DNA of 5,880 nucleotides, from the NCBI GenBank assembly GCA_937876225.1, contig CALFIC010000212.1:1-5880 (forward strand), read 5' to 3'. Every line of letters begins with the position of its first letter. Position 1 is the first letter of the stretch. Source of the DNA: an uncultured Chloroflexota bacterium. Its GTDB lineage: Bacteria > Chloroflexota > Chloroflexia > Chloroflexales > Roseiflexaceae. Positions 1-5,880 of this stretch are shown in pieces. The position numbers were made by a program, and so were the translations under genes. The notes below the pieces were generated by a model. That model did not search any database. It saw only the letters and a program-made list of their open reading frames with translations, and was not told the origin of the DNA.

Positions 1-72
1 GCGTGGTGGTGGGGGTGCGCGTGGTGGTGGGGGTGCGCGTGGTGGTGGGGGTGCGCGTGGTGGTGGGGGTGC
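1..72 (-). repeat. In-frame 18-bp tandem repeat encoding RTPTTT
   Basis: Four identical copies of an 18-base unit (plus strand GCGTGGTGGTGGGGGTGC) at 1-18, 19-36, 37-54 and 55-72. The unit is a multiple of three and lies inside the protease gene, so on the minus strand each copy adds one hexapeptide Arg-Thr-Pro-Thr-Thr-Thr. The copies do not differ at any base, which suggests recent expansion or homogenisation. The array continues to the window edge, so the true copy number is unknown. Just upstream in the gene the tail has the same Thr-alternating character but is not a regular DNA repeat. Confidence 0.95.
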
Positions 73-1732
73 GGGTATTCGTAAATGTACGTGAATTCGC
101 ACGCGTTCGTGTATCTGAACGTGTGGCACTGGCGGACGAAGTTGGCGTCTGTGTGCGGGTATCGGTAACCGTACGCGACATCGTAGGAGTTTTTGTGCGG
201 GTATTGGTGCGGGTCAATGTAGCAGTCTTGGTTGTCGTATTAGTGCGGGTATTTGTGATTATCGCCGTAGCGGTGCGAGTAATCACGGTATCAAGAATAT
301 CATTGACCGTCGCATTGACAGCAATCCGCGGCAACGTCAACGTGTTGACCGTACGTGTGTCATCGATAGATACACCATTGGTCGTCAATAATTGCAAAAT
401 TTGGCTAACCGAGGCATTCGGGAGCATACCTTTGATAACAGCCCACGCCCCAGCCACATGCGGAGTAGCCATTGAGGTACCAGAATAGATAGCGTAGGTC
501 GTACCAGGATAGGCAATTGATGAATAGATGGGTTGACCGGGAGCAAAAAAATCAAGCAACCGATCACCATTGCCATCGGGGACATTATTTGCCGCTCCAG
601 GTGAATTCGAAAATCCCGCCACGGTATCGCGGTATTGGACACCATCTTTACCGGTTTTGGAGGCACCCACGGTAATCGCCGCCGCCACACAACCGGGGTA
701 CGATACGCCATTGGTTGCGGATTCATTGCCACTAGCAATGACGGTCGCTACTCCAACGCTACGCAATTGGGCAATGTAAAACGCCGTAGCATCGTCATTG
801 CAGGCAGTAGCAGATAAATCACCACCAAGGCTCATATTGACTGAGGCCAACGTCCCCCATGCCGGCGTGGCACGCTGTTCGTACAGCCATTCGAGCGCGG
901 CGATTTGATCAGAATCAAATGACAAGGCACAGTCACTGGTACCACAATACTTCCCCCCCGCAGGGAATCGGGAATAAATCTGCACGGCAATCAGTTTGGC
1001 ATCAGGGGCAACCCCTGACATGGCAAGTCCATCAACCGTCAGACGATTCCCAGCTACAATCCCTGCCACATGGGTGCCATGATTACAGCCACTAATATTA
1101 CTCGCACACGGCAACGCGCTATTGACGGCAGTGCTACTCGGCACACCGTCGGGGCATAGTGACGTACTGCCGTAGCCACTATCTGTGGTCGAAAAACAGG
1201 CTTCGGCGATAACTTGTCCGGCCAAAAACGGATGCGTTTTGCGTACGCCGGTATCGAGAATCGCAACCGACGTACCAGCCCCGGCATAGCCTGCGGTATT
1301 GGCGGCGCGTGAACCGATCAATGTAGTGCTTTGATCGAGTGCGGGGGGATGGGGTCTATCGATTTGAACGCGAGCCACCGCAGGATCGCGCTGGATTGTG
1401 GCAATATCACTTGTGCGGACAGCGGCAACTAGCATCGGGGCAAGGTGCAAGCGCCGTGTCACGGTACGCAACAGTGTTCCTTGCCGACGCTCAAAGTCTG
1501 CTTGCGCAAGAGTAACTTGCGTGCGACGCACCGTCAGGCTATCACCGTGTAATGGATCGCGGGGCGTGGTAGTTTTGAGGATGATGATAACGGGAATGAC
1601 AAGCGGGCGAGAGGACGGTATGCTGACAGGCACACGGTGGTTGGCATAGGTGACTGATATACCCAAAATCATCAGCACAATCATACACCATACAATTCCC
1701 CGCTGACGTATACCCCGTAGCCGTTGATCCAT
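1..1732 (-). CDS. Secreted subtilisin-family (S8) serine protease with Thr/Arg-rich tail, 3' end outside the window
   Basis: The frame is open from ATG at 1732-1730 to the left edge (577 codons, no stop), so the C-terminus is missing. Residues 1-30 form a signal peptide: Arg-rich start, hydrophobic core at about 13-27, likely cleavage after TYA. Residues of about 60-145 resemble an I9-type propeptide, ending with a DPAVARV-like strand. The catalytic domain shows the complete S8 set: Asp160 in AILDTGV, His218 in HGTHVAG, oxyanion Asn336 in IASGNES and Ser420 in GTSMATPHVAG. Eight cysteines (179, 193, 209, 216, 263, 268, 311, 348) lie in the exported part and could form up to four disulfides. 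From about residue 484 the chain is a Thr-alternating, Arg-rich tail ending in RTPTTT repeats, probably an extended linker or wall-spanning segment; whether another domain follows cannot be seen. An AAGGTG ribosome-binding site five bases upstream supports the start. The family endoproteolyses proteins outside the cell; the substrate is unknown. Confidence 0.95.
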   Translation of the reverse strand, partial: MDQRLRGIRQRGIVWCMIVLMILGISVTYANHRVPVSIPSSRPLVIPVIIILKTTTPRDPLHGDSLTVRRTQVTLAQADFERRQGTLLRTVTRRLHLAPMLVAAVRTSDIATIQRDPAVARVQIDRPHPPALDQSTTLIGSRAANTAGYAGAGTSVAILDTGVRKTHPFLAGQVIAEACFSTTDSGYGSTSLCPDGVPSSTAVNSALPCASNISGCNHGTHVAGIVAGNRLTVDGLAMSGVAPDAKLIAVQIYSRFPAGGKYCGTSDCALSFDSDQIAALEWLYEQRATPAWGTLASVNMSLGGDLSATACNDDATAFYIAQLRSVGVATVIASGNESATNGVSYPGCVAAAITVGASKTGKDGVQYRDTVAGFSNSPGAANNVPDGNGDRLLDFFAPGQPIYSSIAYPGTTYAIYSGTSMATPHVAGAWAVIKGMLPNASVSQILQLLTTNGVSIDDTRTVNTLTLPRIAVNATVNDILDTVITRTATAIITNTRTNTTTKTATLTRTNTRTKTPTMSRTVTDTRTQTPTSSASATRSDTRTRANSRTFTNTRTPTTTRTPTTTRTPTTTRTPTTT

Positions 1733-1737
1733 ATCAT

Positions 1738-1743
1738 CACCTT
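1738..1743 (-). promoter_or_regulatory. Ribosome-binding site of the S8 protease
   Basis: On the minus strand AAGGTG lies five bases before the ATG at 1732-1730. It decides the start: upstream in-frame codons such as a TTG exist but lack a comparable Shine-Dalgarno sequence, and the signal peptide begins correctly from this ATG. Confidence 0.7.
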
Positions 1744-1790
1744 GCAGGTATCCCAAACCAGAATTCTTGTGGTCATAAATACACACTTCC

Positions 1791-1796
1791 ACTATA
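1791..1796 (-). promoter_or_regulatory. Candidate -10 box for the S8 protease
   Basis: The minus strand reads TATAGT here, one base from the TATAAT consensus, about 60 bases before the protease start codon and just downstream of the channel terminator. No good -35 box is seen at 16-18 bases: the 17-base position gives CGCACA. The call rests on the -10 match and on the need for a new promoter after the terminator. Confidence 0.35.
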
Positions 1797-1820
1797 GCGC
1801 AAATTAATGTGGGTGTGCGA

Positions 1821-1858
1821 CAAACAAAAAGCCCTAGATGCACTCGTGCATCTAGGGC
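1821..1858 (-). terminator. Rho-independent terminator of the CASTOR/POLLUX-like gene
   Basis: A perfect 12-bp stem, GCCCTAGATGCA (1831-1842) with TGCATCTAGGGC (1847-1858), encloses a four-base loop. On the minus strand it is followed directly by TTTTTGTTTG, the usual uridine tract. It starts 17 bases after the TAG stop of the channel gene. No T-run follows on the plus strand, so it acts in one direction. It separates the channel transcript from the protease downstream. Confidence 0.92.
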
Positions 1859-1874
1859 AACCTGACCGATGAAT

Positions 1875-3767
1875 CTAGGAGTCAGCCAAGACAATTACCA
1901 TATCATTTGCATCAAATGTAACGGTATTGGTTTTGTTGGGATTGACGACGATGCCGTATTGAAGCTCTTTATTGTTGCTATTTTCCTCAAGCCGATAGCC
2001 AATGGCTATTTCGTTACGGCGTCCAGCTGACTCTATAACGGCATAAAAATCAAGTTCGACCCCTATTTGCACATAGTCGCTGATAGGTTTGAGGTAGACT
2101 TCGGCACCGTCGGCATCGAACAAATCGGCAAAGACGGCGTTCAGCGCTTTGTTAGTTGACACTTGAGCCATCATCAAACTAATCAAACGATCGCTGACGA
2201 TGAAGTCATCGGCCTGGGTGATTTCGGCCAAATTGCGATTACGCACATCGAGCATTTCGCTGACAATCGAGAAGCGATGACCGCTACGATCGGCAATATC
2301 ACGCAAGTGGAGCAGGGTGACGAGAGTGCGTGCATCAGCCAATTGGGTTTCGAGCACATCCGAATACGACATCACGATGATATGGCGATAAGCGGCGAGT
2401 TCGAGTGATTCGAGTACTTTGCGATTGGTGGTATCGGCAGTATTGAAGTGCAAGACTTGATTTTGCAGGGTCATAGCCTGAGCAACATCAATAGCGTCAC
2501 TAATCACATCTGATGCCACAATCGTAACTTGTGAGCCTGCAGCAACATAATTGTCAAGCTCACGGATAACTGCCGGGGTGCGCCAGTTCCAACCAAGGAT
2601 GAGGGTATGTTCAGGTGACGCAACTGTTACAGCACTGGTTTTGATGAACGCTTCATTCACCGCGACACCATCACGGCCGTGATAATGAATACTACTATCA
2701 TCGGCCGCTACAAAAATAAGTTGATCGTCGGCACCAATCACGATATCGAGGGGTGGATTCAGCTTCGATACACCATCGCCGGTGCGAATCCCCATCACGG
2801 TCGCCGTTTGGAAGGAATTCATCGCATCGGCGATTGTATGCCCTATCAAGGCTGGTTCGGCTTTAAAGTAGATTTCATCACCACCAAAGTCAAGCAATTC
2901 GGTATAGACAATCGACAAACCTGATTGGCGACAGGTTTGGGCCATGATGCGAGCCACCAAATCACCGACGGCAATGAGTTCGACTTCGTCGCCACCGACC
3001 ATTTTGGCGACATCGAAGTTTTCAGGATTGTATATTTCGGCCACGATGTGGTAAGGCTCGGGGCGGCGATTGGGTGATTTGGTGATTGCCAACAGCACTT
3101 TGATGACTTGAGAATCGGGGTCTTCGCCATCGGGACGCACCACGATAATCGATTTGGCGGTCTGCAAACTTACTAACTGCAAATCAGTTGCTTCGATGGC
3201 ATTACCGGTACGACACACGACCCGCGTCGTTTTGAGATCACCGACCTTATCAGTGATTTCTTCTTGCATTTCGACGGTATCTTTGTCACCCATGATAACG
3301 ATACAGGCATCACGCTGGCTGGCATTGGCTTCGACCAATTCAGACACGAGGGTAATAATCGCCGGTGACCACCCCAGGATGACAGTATGGCCTGATTCGA
3401 CGATGCGCGAGCGACCGCGGCGCAATGATTCGAGGCGTTCTTCGATACCTGCACTCAAGACACCAATCAAGGTACTGACCACAAAAATACCACCAATAGT
3501 GACCGTCAACATGGCAAACAAAAACGGCCAACCACCCTCGTCACCACCCATGGTGCCGGAGTCAAGGGTGCGCATCAAGCCCATCCACATCAATTTGGGT
3601 AACGAAATGTCATCGGGAGCGAGGTTAAATACTTTGACTACAAAGGCCACCAAAAAAATAATCGCTAATGATGCCAACGCAAGCAAGGCAATCAGCGCGC
3701 CGGTCCCTTTGGCAAATACGTTATCGAGACGATAACGCAATTGCTCTTTCCAATTTGACGGTAGCAT
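1875..3767 (-). CDS. CASTOR/POLLUX-like ion channel with two RCK-type halves
   Basis: A complete 630-residue protein. Residues 1-20 are a basic cytoplasmic start; helices lie at about 22-48 and 80-106. Between them a pore-like loop contains RTLDSGTMGGDEGG (66-79), and the segment after helix 2 (about 108-133: IEERLESLRRGRS, then SGHTVILGWS) closely resembles the plant symbiosis channels CASTOR and POLLUX/DMI1 as I recall them. Two RCK/TrkA-N-like cytoplasmic halves follow, beginning at GHTVILGWS (126) and EHTLILGWN (386); both have GW instead of the classical GxGxxG, so NAD binding is uncertain. The family forms tetrameric cation channels gated by the cytoplasmic ring; in plants they are nuclear-envelope channels. 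Here the likely place is the cytoplasmic membrane, with roles in K+ or Ca2+ flux or osmotic adaptation. The ion is not predictable, because no TVGYG filter is present. ATG at 3767 is preceded by GAAAGGG. The gene has its own terminator and diverges from the exporter. Confidence 0.9.
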   Translation of the reverse strand: MLPSNWKEQLRYRLDNVFAKGTGALIALLALASLAIIFLVAFVVKVFNLAPDDISLPKLMWMGLMRTLDSGTMGGDEGGWPFLFAMLTVTIGGIFVVSTLIGVLSAGIEERLESLRRGRSRIVESGHTVILGWSPAIITLVSELVEANASQRDACIVIMGDKDTVEMQEEITDKVGDLKTTRVVCRTGNAIEATDLQLVSLQTAKSIIVVRPDGEDPDSQVIKVLLAITKSPNRRPEPYHIVAEIYNPENFDVAKMVGGDEVELIAVGDLVARIMAQTCRQSGLSIVYTELLDFGGDEIYFKAEPALIGHTIADAMNSFQTATVMGIRTGDGVSKLNPPLDIVIGADDQLIFVAADDSSIHYHGRDGVAVNEAFIKTSAVTVASPEHTLILGWNWRTPAVIRELDNYVAAGSQVTIVASDVISDAIDVAQAMTLQNQVLHFNTADTTNRKVLESLELAAYRHIIVMSYSDVLETQLADARTLVTLLHLRDIADRSGHRFSIVSEMLDVRNRNLAEITQADDFIVSDRLISLMMAQVSTNKALNAVFADLFDADGAEVYLKPISDYVQIGVELDFYAVIESAGRRNEIAIGYRLEENSNNKELQYGIVVNPNKTNTVTFDANDMVIVLADS

Positions 3768-3772
3768 ACATA

Positions 3773-3779
3773 CCCTTTC
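3773..3779 (-). promoter_or_regulatory. Ribosome-binding site of the CASTOR/POLLUX-like gene
   Basis: The minus strand reads GAAAGGG five bases before the ATG at 3767-3765. A second ATG four bases upstream is out of frame and too close to the Shine-Dalgarno sequence to compete. Confidence 0.65.
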
Positions 3780-3809
3780 ATCAATAATGCACTACGTACG
3801 AATAATCCT

Positions 3810-3815
3810 ATTATA
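3810..3815 (-). promoter_or_regulatory. Candidate -10 box for the CASTOR/POLLUX-like gene
   Basis: The minus strand reads TATAAT, a perfect consensus match preceded by TTG, about 43 bases before the start codon. The -35 position is poor (ACAGTA with a 17-base spacer), which would suit an activated or weak promoter. The box overlaps one arm of the inverted repeat at 3813-3851. Confidence 0.5.
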
Positions 3816-3851
3816 CAAGCATCTACATACATTACTGTTGTAGGCTTGTAT
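3813..3851. promoter_or_regulatory. Long inverted repeat overlapping the channel promoter (possible operator)
   Basis: ATACAAGC (3813-3820) pairs with GCTTGTAT (3844-3851), and inside it CTACA (3823-3827) pairs with TGTAG (3839-3843), leaving a two-base bulge and an 11-base loop. No T-run follows, so it is not a terminator. It covers the probable -10 and spacer of the channel gene and would lie mostly outside its transcript, which fits a protein-binding site better than an RNA structure. The binding protein is unknown. Confidence 0.55.
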
Positions 3852-4035
3852 GCTATTGTGTGATTGCGCCCTCGATACAGATTATGTTTTTGTCAAAAAA
3901 TCCATAACAATAGCAAAATATTCTTTTTTTGGTCATAAATAGCATTTTACATGGTTTATTTCGCTAGTATGTATCATCACCACAAAATCACTATGGGATA
4001 ACTCATCAAAAAGGAAACGAGGATCATATCCTAAA

Positions 4036-4067
4036 AATCACCCAAATAGGTGATTAAATATTCAATC
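4036..4067. promoter_or_regulatory. Overlapping palindromes upstream of the exporter (candidate operator)
   Basis: AATCACC (4036-4042) and GGTGATT (4049-4055) form a 7-bp inverted repeat with a six-base spacer. The right arm is reused in a second imperfect 16-bp palindrome, GATTAAATATTCAATC (4052-4067, seven of eight pairs). Sites of this size are typical of dimeric repressors such as the TetR or MarR families, which often control drug exporters. No such regulator is encoded in the window, so the role is inferred. Confidence 0.4.
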
Positions 4068-4114
4068 TTTTTTGACGCTTAATCCGTATTAATCGTAGGA
4101 AATAATTATTTATT

Positions 4115-4122
4115 AAGGGAGG
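4115..4122 (+). promoter_or_regulatory. Ribosome-binding site selecting the GTG start of the exporter
   Basis: AAGGGAGG ends four bases before GTG at 4127. This near-consensus Shine-Dalgarno sequence supports the GTG start. An overlapping GTG at 4125 is in another frame, and no ATG lies nearby in frame. Confidence 0.75.
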
Positions 4123-4126
4123 CTGT

Positions 4127-5761
4127 GTGACGAGCACAACGACTTCACGACCAGGGCTAGAGCACAAATGGAAAGTGCTGATTTCGGTGGTCTTTGGGTT
4201 ATTCATGATTATTCTTGACACCACCGTCATCAATGTCGCATTCCAAACGCTACGACGCGAATACCAAGCCAGTCTGACGGATTCGCAATGGATTATCAGC
4301 GTCTATGTGTTGGCACTGGGTATCACCACCCCGCTCAGTGGATTTTTGGCAGATCGCTTCGGGACCAAACGTATCTACATCGCTGGGTTGGTTTTATTTG
4401 TGTTGGCCTCATTGTCGTGTGGGTTAGCACCATCACTAACCGTGTTGATTATCGCCCGTGCCATCCAAGGTATCGGTGGTGGCTTAGCGCAACCACTCGG
4501 ACCAGCGTTCATTTATCGCACCTTCCCACCCAAAGAGCAAGGCACCGCCTTGGGATTTTTTGGGATTGCCTTGGTACTAGCACCAGCACTCGGACCGATT
4601 CTCGGTGGCTGGCTCGTTGATTTAGATTTGTGGCGCTGGATTTTTTATATCAACATCCCCATCGGCGTTGTGGGTTCGATTTTGGCGACCAATTGGCTCC
4701 CTAAAGATAGCATTGCCGACAAAAAACCCAAAGCAGATCCGCTGGGGATTATTGCCACCAGTATCGGTTTCGGCTCGGTGTTGTATGCCACCACATTAGT
4801 CGGTGACAACGGCTGGACCAACAGCACCGTCCTCACCTGGTTTGCCATTGGCGCCGTGGGCATCATTTCGTGGATTATCATCGAACTGTTCGTGGCACCC
4901 GAACCAATGCTTGATTTACGGCTCTTCCGCGTACCGACCTTTACCATGGCCAATTTGATTGGCTATGTCACGGTAGTGGCGCTGTTTGGTGCCGAGTTCT
5001 TGATGCCGGTCTACTTGCAAGCACTCCGTGGATATTCAGCGTTTGACACCGGGTTGACGTTGTTGCCCTTGGGGATTGCGGCTGGTATTACCACTCCTTT
5101 TGCGGGACGCTTGTTTGACAAAATCGGACCACGGGTACTCATCATGCTCGGGTTTGGAATTTTGCTCATCAACACCTGGCAATTGTCGCAAATCCAAGCC
5201 CTGACCCCCATCGGCAACATCATGTGGTTGCTGGCTCTCCGTGGCGTGGCATTGGGGTTGACCGTACAAACCACCTTTGCTACCGCCTTGAGCAGTGCTC
5301 CCCAGCAAAAAATCGCCCGCGCCTCGTCACTCGTCAACGGTACCCGCTTTGTGGTGCAATCGATTGGCGTCGCGATTTTGGCGACGGTACTGACAAGCTC
5401 GTTGTCGGCTGGAGTCAAAGAGCAACAAAACAAAGCCCAAGAAACCATCACTACCACCAAGGTAGCCCGCTTTGGGCTTTGTGAAACACCAGGCGTGGCC
5501 GATGCCGACAATATCCCCGCAGCTGCCGCCGAAAAGCTCAAGCCATTGCCAGCGACCATGGCCACAGCAGCGAAAGCCAAAATCCGCGCCCAAATCCAAG
5601 AAGCATGTGATGAAAACGTCATCGGCTTCAAAAACACCTACACATTGACCTTTTGGGTCGCACTTGTCGCCATGTTACTCGGCTTACTCTTGCCCGGCTG
5701 GCCCGGCAAGTGGGGCGGCCGCACCGAAATGCAACGCCAAGCTAGTGGCGGCTCACACTAA
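4127..5761 (+). CDS. MFS drug/H+ antiporter, DHA2 family (EmrB/QacA type, 14 helices)
   Basis: A complete 544-residue membrane protein starting at GTG. About 14 hydrophobic helices can be placed (near 16-36, 54-73, 83-101, 104-124, 139-162, 171-189, 205-225, 235-257, 272-294, 306-322, 333-352, 362-382, 405-425, 505-524). Family motifs are clear: Asp31 in LDTTVINVAF of helix 1, motif A SGFLADRFGTKR (71-82) between helices 2 and 3, the RAIQGIGGG segment (111-119), and motif C around APALGPILGGW (152-162) in helix 5, the antiporter signature. The family exports amphipathic drugs, dyes or metabolites against proton influx. A roughly 75-residue hydrophilic loop (about 428-504) between helices 13 and 14, expected outside the cell, contains the pair Cys452 and Cys494. 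No membrane-fusion (EmrA/HlyD) partner or regulator is adjacent, so it probably works alone. The substrate cannot be predicted. A terminator follows at once. Confidence 0.95.
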   Translation: MTSTTTSRPGLEHKWKVLISVVFGLFMIILDTTVINVAFQTLRREYQASLTDSQWIISVYVLALGITTPLSGFLADRFGTKRIYIAGLVLFVLASLSCGLAPSLTVLIIARAIQGIGGGLAQPLGPAFIYRTFPPKEQGTALGFFGIALVLAPALGPILGGWLVDLDLWRWIFYINIPIGVVGSILATNWLPKDSIADKKPKADPLGIIATSIGFGSVLYATTLVGDNGWTNSTVLTWFAIGAVGIISWIIIELFVAPEPMLDLRLFRVPTFTMANLIGYVTVVALFGAEFLMPVYLQALRGYSAFDTGLTLLPLGIAAGITTPFAGRLFDKIGPRVLIMLGFGILLINTWQLSQIQALTPIGNIMWLLALRGVALGLTVQTTFATALSSAPQQKIARASSLVNGTRFVVQSIGVAILATVLTSSLSAGVKEQQNKAQETITTTKVARFGLCETPGVADADNIPAAAAEKLKPLPATMATAAKAKIRAQIQEACDENVIGFKNTYTLTFWVALVAMLLGLLLPGWPGKWGGRTEMQRQASGGSH

Positions 5762-5779
5762 TCCGATCGCCCACTGATT

Positions 5780-5816
5780 ACGCCCCTCACCAGTACATGG
5801 TGGGGGGCGTTTTTTT
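5780..5816 (+). terminator. Rho-independent terminator of the MFS exporter
   Basis: ACGCCCCTCACCA (5780-5792) pairs with TGGTGGGGGGCGT (5798-5810) over 13 positions with a single T-G wobble, closing a five-base loop. Seven T residues follow (5810-5816, the first shared with the stem). It begins 18 bases after the TAA stop of the exporter, on the same strand. Confidence 0.95.
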
Positions 5817-5825
5817 GATGGCCTT

Positions 5826-5880
<55 letters not shown>

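Larger units (their letters stand above)
3768..4126. promoter_or_regulatory. AT-rich divergent intergenic region between channel and exporter
   Basis: This 359-base stretch holds no convincing gene on either strand. It is much richer in A+T than the flanking genes and must contain the start signals of two divergent transcripts. Visible elements are a TATAAT box and long inverted repeat on the channel side (3810-3851), a TTTTTG-T-CAAAAA palindrome (3887-3899), and a cluster of short inverted repeats on the exporter side (4020-4067, 4101-4110). No clear -35/-10 pair is seen for the exporter: TTGACG at 4072-4077 is a possible -35, but no good -10 lies 16-18 bases after it. Confidence 0.75.

Noticed and set aside
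1..72. CRISPR array
   Set aside because: The 18-bp units are directly adjacent with no unique spacers and are in frame with the protease, so they form a coding tandem repeat.
3..488. Plus-strand open frame encoding a Val/Arg/Gly-rich protein (VVVGVRV repeats)
   Set aside because: It is the antisense reading of the protease tail. The minus strand here encodes the end of the S8 domain, including catalytic Ser420, and the Thr-rich tail in one continuous frame.
3154..3735. Plus-strand open frame of 193 codons
   Set aside because: It lies wholly antisense to the N-terminal half of the CASTOR/POLLUX-like gene, has no recognisable domain and its composition looks like a reverse-frame shadow.
3887..3899. 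TTTTTG-T-CAAAAA palindrome as a terminator or operator
   Set aside because: The arms are mostly A/T runs that arise easily in AT-rich spacers, no GC stem is present, and no gene ends nearby.
4072..4100. TTGACG as the -35 box of the exporter promoter
   Set aside because: The hexamer is good, but 16-18 bases downstream there is only GTAGGA or TAGGAA, not a credible -10 box, so no promoter was called.
5011..5637. Minus-strand open frame of 208 codons
   Set aside because: It is antisense to the helix 9-14 part of the MFS exporter, whose motifs are unambiguous, and shows no family features or ribosome-binding site.

Overview
The window looks like chromosomal DNA from a free-living bacterium. G+C is around one half in the genes and clearly lower in the central intergenic gap. 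The best taxonomic hint is the long secreted-protease tail in which nearly every second residue is Thr (TRT, TNT, TPT). Such Thr/Pro-rich linkers are common in surface proteins of Chloroflexota, and with mid-range G+C a Herpetosiphon-like member of that phylum is plausible. This is inference from composition, not a demonstrated assignment.

Layout, left to right. (1) Positions 1-1732, minus strand: a secreted subtilisin-family (S8) serine protease with signal peptide, propeptide, Asp/His/Asn/Ser catalytic residues and a Thr/Arg-rich tail. It runs off the left edge with no stop codon, and its last visible part is a perfect 18-bp tandem repeat, in frame. (2) Positions 1733-1874: the protease ribosome-binding site and a probable -10 box, then a strong rho-independent terminator for the next gene. 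(3) Positions 1875-3767, minus strand: a 630-residue CASTOR/POLLUX-type ion channel with two membrane helices, an unusual pore loop and two tandem RCK-like halves. (4) Positions 3768-4126: an AT-rich divergent promoter region with several inverted repeats. (5) Positions 4127-5761, plus strand: a 14-helix drug/H+ antiporter of the MFS DHA2 (EmrB/QacA) family with a GTG start. (6) Positions 5762-5880: a rho-independent terminator, then a 7-bp tandem repeat (AATGGAA) running off the right edge.

The three genes appear to be separate transcription units: a terminator lies between channel and protease, and channel and exporter diverge. Nothing shows that they act together. All three are membrane or cell-surface functions, but no regulator, membrane-fusion partner or other pathway gene is present. 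I did not find a convincing new multi-gene system. The points most worth a second look are the bacterial two-helix CASTOR/POLLUX-like channel, the inverted repeat over its probable promoter, the coding minisatellite of the protease tail and the heptanucleotide repeat at the right edge.
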